64,000 nt of DNA from Marasmius tenuissimus (lineage: Eukaryota > Basidiomycota > Agaricomycetes > Agaricales > Marasmiaceae), in the NCBI GenBank assembly GCA_029532415.1, contig JAQOTA010000020.1, forward strand, positions 1,178,001 to 1,242,000, given 5' to 3'. Numbering within the stretch: the first letter of the stretch is position 1; every line of letters starts with the position of its first letter. This document shows, in pieces, positions 33,036 to 45,381 of this stretch. The translations under genes were made by a program, and so were the position numbers. The notes under the pieces are model-generated. The model made no database searches, was not told the DNA's origin, and saw only the letters and a list, made by a program, of their open reading frames with translations.

Positions 33036-34617
33036 GGGTTATGCTTTGTCAGCCTGCGAACTTGGCAGTGGGCTACTCTTGACCTTGAACTACGACTATC
33101 CATGCAGCATCGTTACCCTCGGTATCAATGAGCGGGTCTTCATTCTCAGCTAAAGTGACGAGTCCACTCACTCTATAGCCCTCCGAACGATCATCGAGCT
33201 CGTTTCTCCCAACGGTCAACCTGTCCGAGTCGGCGATTCATTTTTGATTTTCACTGCCAACCTCGTGCTGCTTACGCCTTGAACGGGCATTTCCTGACAT
33301 CACCCGTTGTCGCTTCGGAGTTTCATGCATCATGCACGACCACGAGTCGTCAACACCCTCGCACATCTACAACTTCAACCAAGTTCCGCTCGTCACATAC
33401 ACAACCAAAGGTGTGATTATAACGAGGGTGCTTCATGGAAGCAATCGCTCCTTTCTTCCATACCTCGAGGCTCGGAGTGAGCACGCGTGGCTTCGCATTG
33501 GCCCTTGCCACATCCCTACTCGTGTTGTGCCTCGTAACCCGTCCCATGAGACTTGATGCATTGATGGGCCATACTAGGCCATACTCTGCCCTTGCCCTGC
33601 TAGGATAGAAGCACACTCCCGGATCATGCCCACCGTACCGAGTTTCAGAGAGCTGAGAACAAAATTCGCTGGTCCCCGAATGTCGAGTTCCAGACCCCTT
33701 CTGCCAAACGTTCCATCCTCTCCAATCCCAACTTTCCCCTCCTGGCGTCGAGTCAAACTTTCCAGAAGCCGACCTCCCCACACTTCGCCGTGTAACGACT
33801 TCCTCGGCCCGTTCGTGGTACTTACCGCAAATCCTTATTGGCGACAAGCATTTTTCTATCTCCGAGTTGCCCTCATCGACCTGGTTAGTCCGGCGACTGG
33901 GAATATCAGTTGATCCTTGACGAACCGGGCTTCCTTCATTCATCCGCGATCTCGCAACAACAGGAATCAACGAATCCAAGGGTCAATGCTACCATCGATG
34001 TCATTGGCGTCGCATATCTTGTTGGCAACGACTCTTCTCGCGAAGCCGTCATGAGGTCGGCGTCGACAGTCAACACCTCGGTCCTCGTGCTATGGTTCTC
34101 CTGTCGCATTTGTCTATACAGAATGCCTGACAGTCCAATAGCTCTTGTCGAGCAAGATCGCGGCGCAAGGCAGGCGAAGCAAAATTCTTGTTAGAGAAAA
34201 GTATATCACATCTTATCACATTTCACCGTCAAAGCTGCTAGGCATGCCCCCAAATTTCCTTATCCGGTATATCACCTTCCCCCTTGTGATCTCAACGCGG
34301 GTGTTACCTCGCTATTATCACCTCACACCAAATGCCATGTTCGCATCCCATTCATTCGCGCTATTATCACCAACCGTCGTCGATCCCTCCTTTCATCAGT
34401 TGCGTTTCCGCTTTCTTGCAAGAGATTCTTCTTCACTTCGGTACCCTTTCATCCTACAAGGTTTCGCTGTTCCATGAAAGAATCTGAGCGGGCAAGTAGC
34501 CACTATTAGTTTCTTCGCGACTGAATATATAGGATGTTGGTTTCTGAGGTATGTCAATCATCGACTCAGCTGCGACTTCCAGCCACTGACGATCCTGCAT
34601 TCACATTCTCCTTGGAA
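33036..34617. other. Unassigned region, possibly a decayed gene
   Basis: Fragments with some coding character occur on the plus strand (about 33180-33260 and 33930-34100) but in different frames with stops between them. A 209-codon minus-strand frame at 33350-33979 has no domain and lacks intron context. No firm annotation is possible. Confidence 0.35.
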
Positions 34618-35328
34618 ATGTCCTACTCTAATCCACTTCACACTCCTATCGGTTCCATCAATCGCTCTTCATACTCTACGTTGGGTTCTGCTATGCAACA
34701 ACCAGCAACACCTGAAGCAGGATCTTCGACGCGTCACCGCGTTCCACAAACTTGTGTCGGCAAATCCAGACCGCAACCCTCGAACGCCATTTCATTCGAT
34801 TATGTTGGGCACCCCAAGCTTGGAATGCCCTTACGGGAGATCCATGCGAGAGGTCCAAGTGCACTGCAGCAGATGATGCAAGGCGCTAACGATGCGGTTC
34901 TGTCCCACACAAGGTTGAGGAACATCACCCTACATATTTCGGTGAGTACCCCTTGTTTTTTGTTTGCTTCAGTTCGCTAGAGGTACTTACGTGCCTATGA
35001 CACTAGTGGCCTGGATACGAGCATGTCCCTTGGAGCCGTACTATCGACGTTGTGATCTCCAGTGGTCCTATCACCAGGGCGTACCTTGCGAGTATAATCG
35101 CACATAAATTTGCAGAGTACATCGAGGTGAGGAGTGCTCCTTGGTGATCGTAAAGCGTTCACATTCAAATAGACTTCTTCCCTCCAGAAAAACAAGAACC
35201 AGCCCACCAGAAATCCTGACTGGCGTTTTGGTTCCGGTGGTTTCTGCCTCGACCATATAATATTGTTGTCTGTTCATAACGTTTGTGATGATGCATGGCA
35301 GGCCGAGGTCGCCATTGATTTCAAGTAG
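34618..35328 (+). CDS. Conserved-looking hypothetical protein (194 aa)
   Basis: Three exons (34618-34941, 35007-35126, 35188-35328), all in phase 0, give 194 residues. The N-terminal half is Ser/Pro-rich and likely disordered. The C-terminal half has a compact motif set: WPGYEHVPWSRTIDV, GPITRAYLASIIAHKFAEYI, and a final WRFGSGGFCLDHIILLSVH segment. From memory, similar WPGY...W.RTIDV...GPITR proteins of unknown function are common in Agaricomycetes. That recall is not verified here. The ATG at 34618 was chosen over the upstream in-frame start because the preceding residues look non-coding. Confidence 0.68.
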
Positions 35329-35717
35329 ACAGGGAACCGACTAGTATTGGTACATCGTGTGATTCCTTATTTAACGCTTCCATAGACCGTGTACTACATA
35401 TATAGCCTATCTTACCATAACCATCTGTAATTGTCGCCCTCTTCGATCCTTTGCTCCTGGAATGCATCTTAAACCTTGTTATTTGGATACTTTATGCTTC
35501 GACGAGTAGTGTGTGAGAGAGAGGTCCAAGTCTTCGCTGCTAGGGCTCGCAAAGACCCAGCTTCAAGTTCGACTTCGACTTTCAAGCCAAATGTCACGCA
35601 TTCTGTCTCACGTGTATGTGACACCTCGTATCCTTGACATCATCAACAGCGCATGATCCTCCGGATCCGCGACACTCTGAGTCTGACTCACGAAACTCTC
35701 TGCCTCCATCTACCACT
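35329..35717. other. Spacer, no gene seen
   Basis: Probable terminator and promoter region between two plus-strand genes. No motif was identified. Confidence 0.4.
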
Positions 35718-38273
35718 ATGCCTGCTACTGGCGCGACACGCAAATCTGCTCGGGTTCAAGCAAAGCAAGGGAGCCAGAGCAAAGCCGGACCCTCTCGAGC
35801 TGTCCAAGATAACAAAAGTACCGCGGAACAAGATTCAGATGACAATGTCGATAGCGATGGACTCGTGGATGCGGACAGTTCAGAGGAATCAAGTTGTGTA
35901 ATGAAAGGTGAAAATTCTCTCCTATCAATTCTGGAGAACTGGTGTCCTGACTTGACTTGACTTGACTAGGTTCGAAAGCCAAACGGAAACCAGCTAAACG
36001 AGCAAAAACGAAGAAAGATGCGGCCGAAGTGACCAGAAAGCCCAGGGGAAGGGTGCCAGAACGGTTGGAAAACTGAGCGCCCTCCTAACACTACCCATGG
36101 ACATCTTGTTTGAGGCGAGTTACTTCTCAAGTTTCTTGACAGTCGCGGTCTTGTTCACCATCTTTACAGGTCTGGCGGTTTCTCCCTCCAGCTACGCTGC
36201 TCGCGCTTCTTCAAGTTAACTCTCAGTTTCGAGAAACTTTGCAAGCTGGGGAAGCGATATCTATCTGGATCAACGTTAGAAAGTCTTGCAAAGCGCCAGA
36301 TCCGTTGCCAGGATTTACCGAAATTCAATGGGTTCGCTATCTGTTTGGTAGCAAGATATGTCATGTAGGGCCGAAGTTTCAAAGATCGATGGGTAAAACC
36401 ACGTCGTCCTAACTATCCGTCTTAGGTCTGCAAGAAGAAGAAAACCGACGAACCTTATTTTGAGTATAGAACTCGTGTCTGTTCTCCTTGTTTCCGGAAA
36501 GTGTAAGTGTCTTTGTTTTACTCGAAATATATTCAGATTTTGTCTCATTAGTCCATGTAGATCTCTCACGTCAAAGAAACTCAAGTCAAAGTATCGGGAG
36601 TGGTATATAATACTCAAGGACTTGCTCCCGACACAATTCCTTGACCCCGATGGTTGGCTTCTGTTCTCGGCCATTGTTATTCATGCTGACGGGGTTCTCA
36701 GTGCCTGACATCGACGAATACACCGAGGATGACAATGTTTACAACCTCAACGACGCTGAAGAAGTGGTTAAGGGCCTGCAGTCCTGTCAAGGGAAGCAAG
36801 AACTGGATACCTATATCAACGAACGAAAGGCGTTTCTTGAGGATTTCAACAAGGTCAGTTGGATCATAACTCTCTGTTTATGGTAGTACTAATAACTTTT
36901 TAGCGTGTTGAAGAATGCTACAACTGGGCCGAAATGGACTACGATAGGCAGGTAGATGAAAAATTTGGGTTGATCAAGATGCGCAACGAATCGTAAGTGA
37001 TGATATCCTCATACATCGACTAGATGCCGACAATATACGTATTCAGGATGAATCGTAAACTGGCCGAGATGGGCTACTCCGAAACGGATATCAAATTCTC
37101 GGGGATTTTCCTTACATCCACGGGGAAAAGGGATGCTCCTTTAACAGATAAAGGTGTGTTTAACCCGTCCTCCTGGGTCATTCAGATGTCTGTAACACTT
37201 GTTGGATAGGTTGGACCGCCGTTCGATCGAAAGTCGTCACCATCCTGGAGAAATCACGTTTATGTCGGTCTTTCGATCCAGAAGCAACTGGCGAGCTGTT
37301 GGAGAGACGCCGGATGCTTTCTGGAGTTTATGACGCCTATAAAGCCACATTGCAGCCCATTCAGACGCGTTCTCTCCCACAACTCTCCTCTATCATTTTG
37401 GAATTGCCCATCGTCCATCCGTTGTTCGACGCGCTGAGAACTGTTACTCAGGAGGACTTTGACGAAATCTTGGATCAGCTGAAAGTGGACATCCCGAAGT
37501 ACATACGTAAAATGGCGCCTCACGCTTCAACGGCCAACCTCGCGAATTGCCTCGTCGAGTGTTACTGGTGTTTTCGCACGTTCTGTGGTTGGGATAGCGC
37601 GCTCCGGCACTTCAACTGCCCGAAGTGCTGTTTTTCGAAGGAGAGGTTCGAGTCGTGGTATGGCTATGGCGACAGCGAGAGCCAGCCACTCGTGCTCATG
37701 GACCCACCACTTTTCAGTGCTGGGAGGGTGAACTCTTTGATTGTCCTCTCGGGCGGAAATCCTCAAAGCACCACAACCGATGAGATGGATGAAAAGGCTT
37801 GCGTATTCGAATGTGACCGCGTTGGTTGTACATTTCTTGGGACGTGGAGAGAGGCTGTGAGTTGGTTTTTCGTCTGTTGTGGGCGACCGGGCTGACTGAT
37901 GAGCTGATGATAGCTCAATCACGAGCGTAAAGCCCACGGCATGTTGACTAGGCCCCGGTTCGATTTGGTCGAAGATAGTCATTACGAAGACGAGCGGGTG
38001 TGCTGGTCGTGCTCTCATTGCCATGCCCACGTTCTCGCTCCAACGACGAGAGCAGAGGTTTTTGCACATCTCAATTCGGAGTGAGTCGCGGTTTGATATC
38101 TCGCGGATTCGGCTTGAGCTAATGTGTATACCGCCAGGCACAATGTGCTTGCACCCAAGGTACCAAAGGATTTCTTGTATGTTGGACACGAATGTGATGA
38201 AAAAGAGGGCCGAATGAAAAACCTCGGACTAGAGACAGATGACTCTCATTCGATTGATGATGATTGGATTTGA
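35718..38273 (+). pseudogene. F-box protein with Cys-rich C-terminal region, apparent frameshift
   Basis: About eleven exons can be traced. Exon 1 encodes a basic/acidic disordered N-terminus (MPATGATRKSARVQAKQ). An F-box follows (LSALLTLPMDILFE, then VWRFLPPATLLALLQ), split by a GC-AG intron at 36115-36169. A CH-x-C...CSPCF segment comes next, then charged helical exons and Cys/His-rich C-terminal exons (CYWCFRTFC, CPKCCF, CWSCSHCHAH) ending at TGA 38271-38273. F-box proteins of this layout act as SCF ubiquitin-ligase adaptors. Between intron 1 (35908-35969) and the F-box the frame must shift near 36030-36070: the exon-1 frame stops at 36075-36077. All later introns keep phase, so this is either one indel (true or sequencing error) or a mis-placed first exon. 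Confidence 0.65.
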
Positions 38274-38397
38274 TTCGCATGCTCGCAGCGCGAACATACG
38301 GAGTCTATAGTTATGTAGTTACATAGGCGATACAACAAAGAGGTGAATAGTCTAGTCAGGTATCTACAGTAAAGTTCGTCTGCTTCTTGACGTCTAT

Positions 38398-40017
38398 CTA
38401 TATGACGTATCGAGTATACATGTCCCTATGGTCGAACACACACTTCTTTGGTGCCATCTTGTACAAGAAGCCCTTCAGCTCGGGATTCTCCTCAATGCGC
38501 GCCGAAAGAGGATCATAGAGCATCCCAGCATTCAGATACCCCAACTTCAGTAGCTTTGGCCCGAATTCGCCAAAATCGCGTCCATGACTTTCCACCTCCT
38601 CCAAGCTCGGAACACCTCGAGGCACCGGATCGATCAGCACCAGAACAACCTCCAGCCGCGGCACATATCTCGCCAGGCCGAGAAACGATCTCCAAGTCAA
38701 CTGCTTCCTCTCTCTCGGCCAAACATCCTCATCATACACCATCAACGGATCCGGATTGAGATGCAACGCCGTCAGGTGCGGCCACGCCGATACCAACAAC
38801 GCTAATTCCTCGTCGTTGATCGAAAGCGGATATAGATGAGCGAAAATGGAGAAATGCCGCATCTTCGTACAACTCCGGAGAGGAGCGAGGTCATCGTATG
38901 TGATCATCCCGTTGGGGATGTTATCGTAGTAGGTATCTTCTATGAAGTAGTCGAGGGAGAAGTACTGGAGGTTGGGGCATTTGGCTTCGAGAGCGTACGA
39001 TAGATGACGGACTGTGGAGGGAAGTTCGGATTGGGTGTCGCTGGGGGATTTGATGGAGAGGCTGGTTAGGTTTCGAGGGAATCCAGGCTGTTCGATGAGT
39101 TGAATGGCTAGGGGGACCGGGCAGACGAGGTTGAGTTGGCGGAGAGAGGGAAATATGCTGGGATGTGAGGGGAGGACTGGGAGGACACGCGTGTAATGGA
39201 GCTCCATGTCGTCTGTAGGCTCGGGGATATCATAGAATTCGATCGCGAGACATAGGACCCTCAGTTTTTGGTGAAATGCCACGGCGTTGACGTGACTAGT
39301 GCAATCAGGTGGAGGAGGAAGAAGAAGTGTTTCGAGTGAGTTGCCGAGCGCACTGCACATCTCCGCACATGCCGCTGATAGTTGAGGCGAGACTGGAGGA
39401 GTAATGCGGAGTTCGACATGTCGTAGGTCGGGCATGAAAACGGGCATATTCTTAACGAAATCGACCAGGTATTCCTGACTCAAGACTGATGGACTCTGGA
39501 GGACAAACTTGGTGACATTCGAATTGACGAGCAAATGAAGCCGGGTTGAGAGGTGATTTAGAGTATTCCGAAGGTCGAGGGCCTCTAGCTGAGGGAAAAG
39601 TGGGCCGTTCCATACGACGTTGGAGGCCAAGTTATGGAGACAGGACCAGAAGGCGATCGTGTCGCTCAAAATGAGACGGCGAATCCTCCAAGCGTATATG
39701 GCCTGAAAGTGATTCCACTGATCGAGATTGTCCCGGACGTTGATGCTCTGTAACACAATGTACTTTAGGTGAGTATTTCAGTGATGAAGGTGAAGCAAGT
39801 GACTCACACATGGATCTATCTGCCCCAAAAGGGCGACCAGCCTACGAGCATCCCTCACTTCACGCCAGATGATCGAAAGGCCGACTTGTAGCCACACTTG
39901 ACATACAAGGATATTGGAGACGGTGGTCGACCGGAGGTCGCATTCGCCAAGGACGAGGTGGGCTATTTCGGGTACCTCAAGAGCTTGGTGACGACGAGGT
40001 TGGTGGCTGACTTGCAT
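38398..40017 (-). CDS. F-box/leucine-rich-repeat-like protein (519 aa)
   Basis: Exon 1 (40017-39808) encodes an F-box-like start (ALEVPEIAHLVLGEC) and the typical Agaricomycete follow-on (VSNILVCQVWLQVGLSIIWREV). One 60 bp intron (39807-39748) leads to a long second exon (39747-38398). The rest is a Leu-rich region with repeating L..L.L blocks (for example FPQLEALDLRN, LPSTVRHLSYALE, LTALHLNPDPLM) compatible with degenerate LRRs. The expected role is substrate recognition in an SCF ubiquitin ligase. The frame is intact, and a TATAAAAA box sits about 75 bp upstream. Confidence 0.82.
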
Positions 40018-40088
40018 TTCGGATGGTTGAAGAAGGAGTTGAGGATGTGGAGTGGGGGTGTGTTAGGGATAATCACGAAAACCGAGCC

Positions 40089-40096
40089 TTTTTATA
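40089..40096 (-). promoter_or_regulatory. TATA box of the F-box/LRR-like gene
   Basis: TATAAAAA on the minus strand, roughly 75 bases upstream of the ATG at 40017. Confidence 0.5.
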
Positions 40097-40201
40097 AGTG
40101 GACGAGAACCATCCATTGTTGATGCTTCTATTCTGCTTGTGGCAATAAGGATGGTGGTCGATCCAGGCTGGTAGGCCATCAATGCCTATTTTGGCGAACT
40201 A

Positions 40202-40771
40202 TTATCCAAGAGTATGCACCCAGTCGGTGCTCGGGCCCTCGAGTGCCGCCGATTCGGATGACCCGAAGATACGGACGATGTGGCAAAGCGAGAAGTCGAG
40301 TTTTCCACTCTCGAAATGGCATACAAAGTCAGCCGTAACATCTGAAATAAGAGGCACGGCTTTGCCCATGCGAATGATGCAATACCGACATCCACCGGTC
40401 TGGGGTGAATGGTCGTTGCGGGTGAGGTGAACGGCAGTGGGATTGGATTCTGTGTGGTGCGACAGATCGAGAAACAATGTAGGGAAAGGATGTCAGGGTG
40501 AACAAGGCGATTTCCGAGATCTAGGGACCAGAATGGTGGCATTCGCACCCCCGTCGTTGCGTTCAGTGACCTCTAAATCGAATAGACCACGCCAAGCGAC
40601 GAAGTACGTCGGAAAGGGAAAAGAGTGACAGACACTACGCGAAACGAATTGATGAAGCTGGACACGCAGTGAAGTGTCCTCGTTCAGTCGGTATTTGACC
40701 ACCACCACCACGTGAGTTTCCTTCAATCCCGAGGTTAACTGAGCCTGCCTACAAGATTTCCGGCGATACAA
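40202..40771 (-). CDS. Possible two-exon hypothetical protein
   Basis: Two minus-strand stretches have balanced composition: 40771 to about 40500 (with LKETHVVVVVKYRLNEDTS) and about 40457 to TAA near 40202 (ESNPTAVHLTRNDHSPQ, then IIRMGKAVPLISDVTADF). An intron between about 40520 and 40440 would be needed, and its donor is unclear. The 5' end is unknown. No family was recognised. Confidence 0.35.
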
Positions 40772-43700
40772 TATCCTGATGCAATTCTGTGAGCCCTAGT
40801 GAATGTGAAACATAGAAGAGGTGTACGAACGAGGTGTACGAACGGCAGGGCTACGAAGGTTGCTTTCTTCGAAAGAGCAACTATCGACTGTTGTCCCGGA
40901 AACACCCTCGCTACATCGACGGCAAACGACCACTGAAATTCCCGTATGATAATGCGACCCGAACAAGGTTATCAATGTCCTGCGGGTATCATTATCGCAA
41001 ACAAATTGGGGTGCTCCTGTCCTGCGTTTGCCCTTTTGAGCATGATGGTTGTGATGTCGAGCGCGCCCTCAAAAGCAAGCCTGGTATGTGCGCCTTGAGA
41101 CCCTACAGCTCACGTTTCTCCCCAAATGGGTGTCAATTTCTGAGAGTTGGTCGTGCCAGTCGTCTGACGACCAGTATGGATCCGATTCTCTTTGAATAAC
41201 AGTTGGAAGTGGGTTTTTTCGAGAGCTGTAGAGCGAATCTCCGCTCTCATTGCATGGATCTGCCATAGATATGGAAGGGCTTGAAACTTGAAGCTTGGAG
41301 GCCGATGTCGTCTCCACCATGTACCGTTTCTTCTTCTTCTTCTCTTCAGTTGCACAGATAGAGGCAGCTAGAGGGAGAGTTAGCCAATAGAGTGCATTAG
41401 AGCTGAAAGATGCTACTCACGAAACCTTCGTGCTACTTCAACACGTCCAGCTGTCTTTAGAGTTCCAAACTGCTCTAGATCCTGAGAAGACTTCAAGCAG
41501 TCTCTTCTTCGAGCCGACCGAAAAAGCCTGCTGAATTAAGCTCTTCACGAGGCGAGATCTGGAGTTTGAGAACAAACCATGGTTGAGCTTTAGCTGGCAG
41601 GCTTCAATCTCAGTCTGGTCAATAGAAATTCGAAGAGATTGATGGGGCCCGAGCCTGGATAAATCTTATCTTGAGATAAGATAGTATTTCGGACAAGGTT
41701 CAGATCCGATATCGCTCTCTGGTTGTACTTCCCACTCCTTCACTTTCGCCTCTGCTCATCCTCGTTGTAAGGGTCGGCCTATCGCACTGACACTGGCAGT
41801 GTATCGGCATCCTTTTCAGCTACACGTTGCATCGATCGATTCGTCAGCTGGAGGCATGATGTTGTTCTCAATGGGTTCGGAAAGTCGAAGCAGATCTGAT
41901 TCCGCGAAACTGATTTGAGTAGTTATCATACGATGCTTAAAGTTCCCATTATGCCCCACGCTCAAAAAGGCCAACAGAAGGTTCGCCTCCTTAATATCAG
42001 CAATCTTGATACCTCTCAATGCCTGCAAATGGATTCTAAATGTAGTGGGACGGGACTCGGGGCTCGGGCACCGCAGGCCTGGCTGACCGCTTTGACATTG
42101 GAATATGGGGTTAACCCCTGGCGATAAATTGTGCGCTCCTCTGTGACTACTGTTGGACTTTGTCACCATGAAAGACGATGTACATAAGGTAATTTCATTT
42201 CCTTTTTCCGCCAGACCTAGTGCTTTTACTGCTTACTCTAGACCCGCTAGGACAATAACGTTATATCAACGCAGGCCCTCGAGCGACATTCTCCTACACC
42301 AGAACCCGACGGCGCTTTCCACCCAGTTTCATTGCTCTCACTTCTTTGCTATCCTCAGAGTCCACCGGCGTCAGCGATACTACCATCTTCACCGCGTGTT
42401 GGAAACATGACAGGCTCTCGTTCTATCGATTTTTCGAGACAATGCCGGATCCAAAAATAAAAAGAATTAAGAGAGGCGACCCTCTTTCAATGTCATGAGC
42501 CGTCGCCCGCGGCAATATCGCGGGTTCCAATAAGTATACCGACTGTTTAAACGTTTACCCGTCACGAAAATGGAGGGTGATTCATAGAATGATGATAGGA
42601 GGTGCTACTCATTTCTCTACTATCCACGCGGCAGGTATATGGCCCAAGCTTGGGAAACAGCACAATATTCGACCGCCGATTTAGTACGATGCTAGCAGGT
42701 GCCTGGCCATGATTCCATATGAGCAGTATCTGTGGCACGAAGCAATATGGGCGGACGGTCTATTTATCCGGGATCGCCGTCTACAAAAGCAGGGTGCTTT
42801 TATAGGAAGCAGCGACGGCGCTTGCACTGTCATAGTCATTGTGTGTTGTCATCCCACATGATTTGTGGATTGTACTCAGAGTCTCGGAGCCAGGCTTCAA
42901 GTCGCTCGAGCTCTGTTGACTCCCGACCTCATGGGGTTGAAGGAACAGATAGGCTGGCCATCTTATCAACGGGAAGGACGAGTTCAATTCGCACGCCATC
43001 GTCGCGGAGCTAGCCAGTCCTAATGTGCTGGCTAATCGTACGGCGAACAGGGTCACCAGGGCACGATTATTGGGGCAACTATTGAGCGAACACCACGCTG
43101 GAGATACAATTTGCAGGACAAAAGGGTGCGTGTTGGGTGAGGGAGTAGATACAAGTTGTCCAAGCGATAAAATTGATGTAAGCCAAGAATTTCAATCTCC
43201 TGTAACCGAAACTTAAATTCATCCCTCTTTCAATAGAGGGTCTGGGTGGCCGGACGGGGGTGGTAGGGTGTGTTCGAGGTGGGTCGCCACTTCGAAACTG
43301 TGCTCGTTCCTCTATCAATTATCGTACCGCCGTTATAGTGAGTCTCTAAGTTCCGTTTGATGCTCAGTAAAAACCACCGCCGACTCCCAAGTCAGTGATA
43401 GATATCATAAAGACCTCTGCATCAGGCTGTGTGTCCATGGGCCCGTGCTCCATTGTTATCAGATACTGGTGGACAACTGCGGCTATTTCATTACGGAAAC
43501 CGAACTCTGCTGTGGCACCAGGTTCCAACTCGTCGACTTTGGGCCTAGTTGATGGTTCAGTCGGACATTTGGTGGGTTCAAACTCACAAACAATGAGCCC
43601 CACGTTCGATTTCTCTCTTTTCTCACACTCGTCAACTCCCCGTCCGTCCAGAATTGATTGGACTACATGAGGAACGCTGGAGGAGGAATGTAACCCAACG

Positions 43701-44298
43701 CCCTCAATGTGTCAAGCGTCAAGGTCCGCTAACCCTATTTCCCCCCCAGCAGGACTAGCCTCCATGCATGCTCGTAGCCCTTAGAAAGACATTTTGGGCA
43801 TCCAAACCCCGCGGGTAGCAGACATGTCGGAAGCAACTCGGGGTGTCTATCGGACCCCATGCAGTGCCAGTGACGCCTTCCAATATGTCATACAACCCAA
43901 GTTGAGATCGGCCCTTGAACTGCCTCCACTCCGCGTTTCTTGAGTGTCGTCTCCAATAGAAGGTGAGCGATTTTGATTCTAGTCTACAATTTCTGTGATA
44001 TCGACAAAAACTGACTAGTGCGCCACGAAGGGTGATGTGTCTTTCCCGCCGGCTCGAGTCAAACTCAACTCCAAGTCCAAGGGCACTCACGTACAGCCCA
44101 AGAATTGCACATACATGATCCAGGCGGGAAAACAATTACACACTCTTTCCGAAGTCAGCGCAATAAGCGATGAAATACTAGCAAGCTTCTATGAATCGAT
44201 GATAGGTCGCACATTATATGCTTCATTTAATCATACTTTACTCAACACTCATAGAACATGCTGGCTGAAGACCACACTATTGGGCCTTTGGTTACTTT
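40772..44298. other. Mostly unassigned region with scattered possible exons
   Basis: Minus-strand stretches at 41816-42169 (with FRIHLQALRGIKIADIKE) and 43364-43690 plus 43755-44135 (with TMEHGPMDTQPDAEVFMIS) have some coding character. I could not link them into a gene or recognise a family. The rest shows only short frames. A CT-rich run at about 41320-41350 is the only simple repeat noted. Confidence 0.35.
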
Positions 44299-44304
44299 AT
44301 AAGC
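44299..44304 (+). promoter_or_regulatory. TATA-like box of the first C2H2 gene
   Basis: A TATAAG-type sequence within TTTATAAG, about 48 bases before the proposed ATG at 44347. It supports that choice of start. Confidence 0.45.
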
Positions 44305-44346
44305 GTCCCGCTCCTCATATCACATCTCCAGTCTCTCTACACCTCA

Positions 44347-45381
44347 ATGAGCAACATAGACTGGAACATGAACAAGTAAGACGCGTATAATCTTGACAGT
44401 GTAAAGAGCGCTCACCCGCAATGTCACCTATCTCTCAGACCTTCTTGTAGGATCCCTTTTACTTGCTCCGCCCCTCATTCCAACCCTGAAACCAACTCCC
44501 GCGAGAGCACGAGGTGGGTCCATTCCGTCGATATCATATCTTGCTGGCTGATCGCACTCTGCCAAGTCCGGATCGCTCAACATTCGGGGACGAACATGTC
44601 GACGGGGACAGTTCCCCGAGTCATGAGTTCCGAGACACTGCACTTTACACCCAACTAACCGCCAATGACGAACACCGATGGGTCCCAGCGTTAACTCCCG
44701 TTAGCTTGAGCTATACACGAGGCGTACCTACCGGGGAAGTCTCAGTGGATTTCAGAGTGTCGGGCGACCCAACGCTGAACCTTTCTCTGTCACCCCCGAA
44801 CAATCGTGGCACTCAAAACACGAATACGTGCGTCATGTTCGTTCAAATCATAGACATTTACTCAGTGTTTCTCCCTCCACAGTGTCGTTCCACCGACAAT
44901 TTATGGTACCCAATACCCCCCGCCTTCCACCTACAGCTCACTTTCAGCCTATCAAAGCGACTATGGCATTGAGCAGACTCCACAAGTCACCGTTGGCTCT
45001 GCAAGGGGTCTCTCTCATTCTGGATACCACATCCCTCCTGTGCTCTCCAATACCGATAGTCCGAGTCCTCGTGAGGTAGGAACCTTTGCGGGAACTGCAG
45101 CCTCAACAGCCCGTCGCGAAAAGGATCCCGGTTACTTCTGTAGGATTCAAGGATGCCCTTCTCAAGGCTTCACGTCGAGGGCCAACCACGACTGTCAGTC
45201 TTGTCGCTCGAACTCACCGTATGTAGTTATTACTCACGAACGCGTATCTACAGACCACATTCGCTCACATACGGGGGAGAAGCCCTTCGAATGTACACAG
45301 TGCGGACGCTCATTTCGTTCACGTAGTGATCTCAGGCGTCATGAAACGCAGCGAAAGAAGCCTTGCCGACGTTCCCGCTAG
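44347..45381 (+). CDS. C2H2 zinc-finger protein, first tandem copy (242 aa)
   Basis: Proposed exons 44347-44375, 44567-44827, 44883-45193 and 45254-45381 join in phase to 242 residues. The C-terminus has two C2H2 fingers: FCRIQGCPSQGF with His in HIRSHTGEKPF, and FECTQCGRSF with His in LRRH. The HTGEKPF linker is canonical for DNA-binding fingers. The last finger ends near the C-terminus with a basic tail (KKPCRRSR). The N-terminal part is Ser/Pro/Tyr-rich, like an activation region. It is a likely transcription factor. Exon 1 and its 191 bp intron are the least certain part. The same intron phases recur in the next copy. Confidence 0.72.

Noticed and set aside
33350..33979. Minus-strand frame of 209 codons
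   Set aside because: No domain, no plausible start context and biased composition. It overlaps plus-strand fragments of equal quality, so it was not called as a gene.
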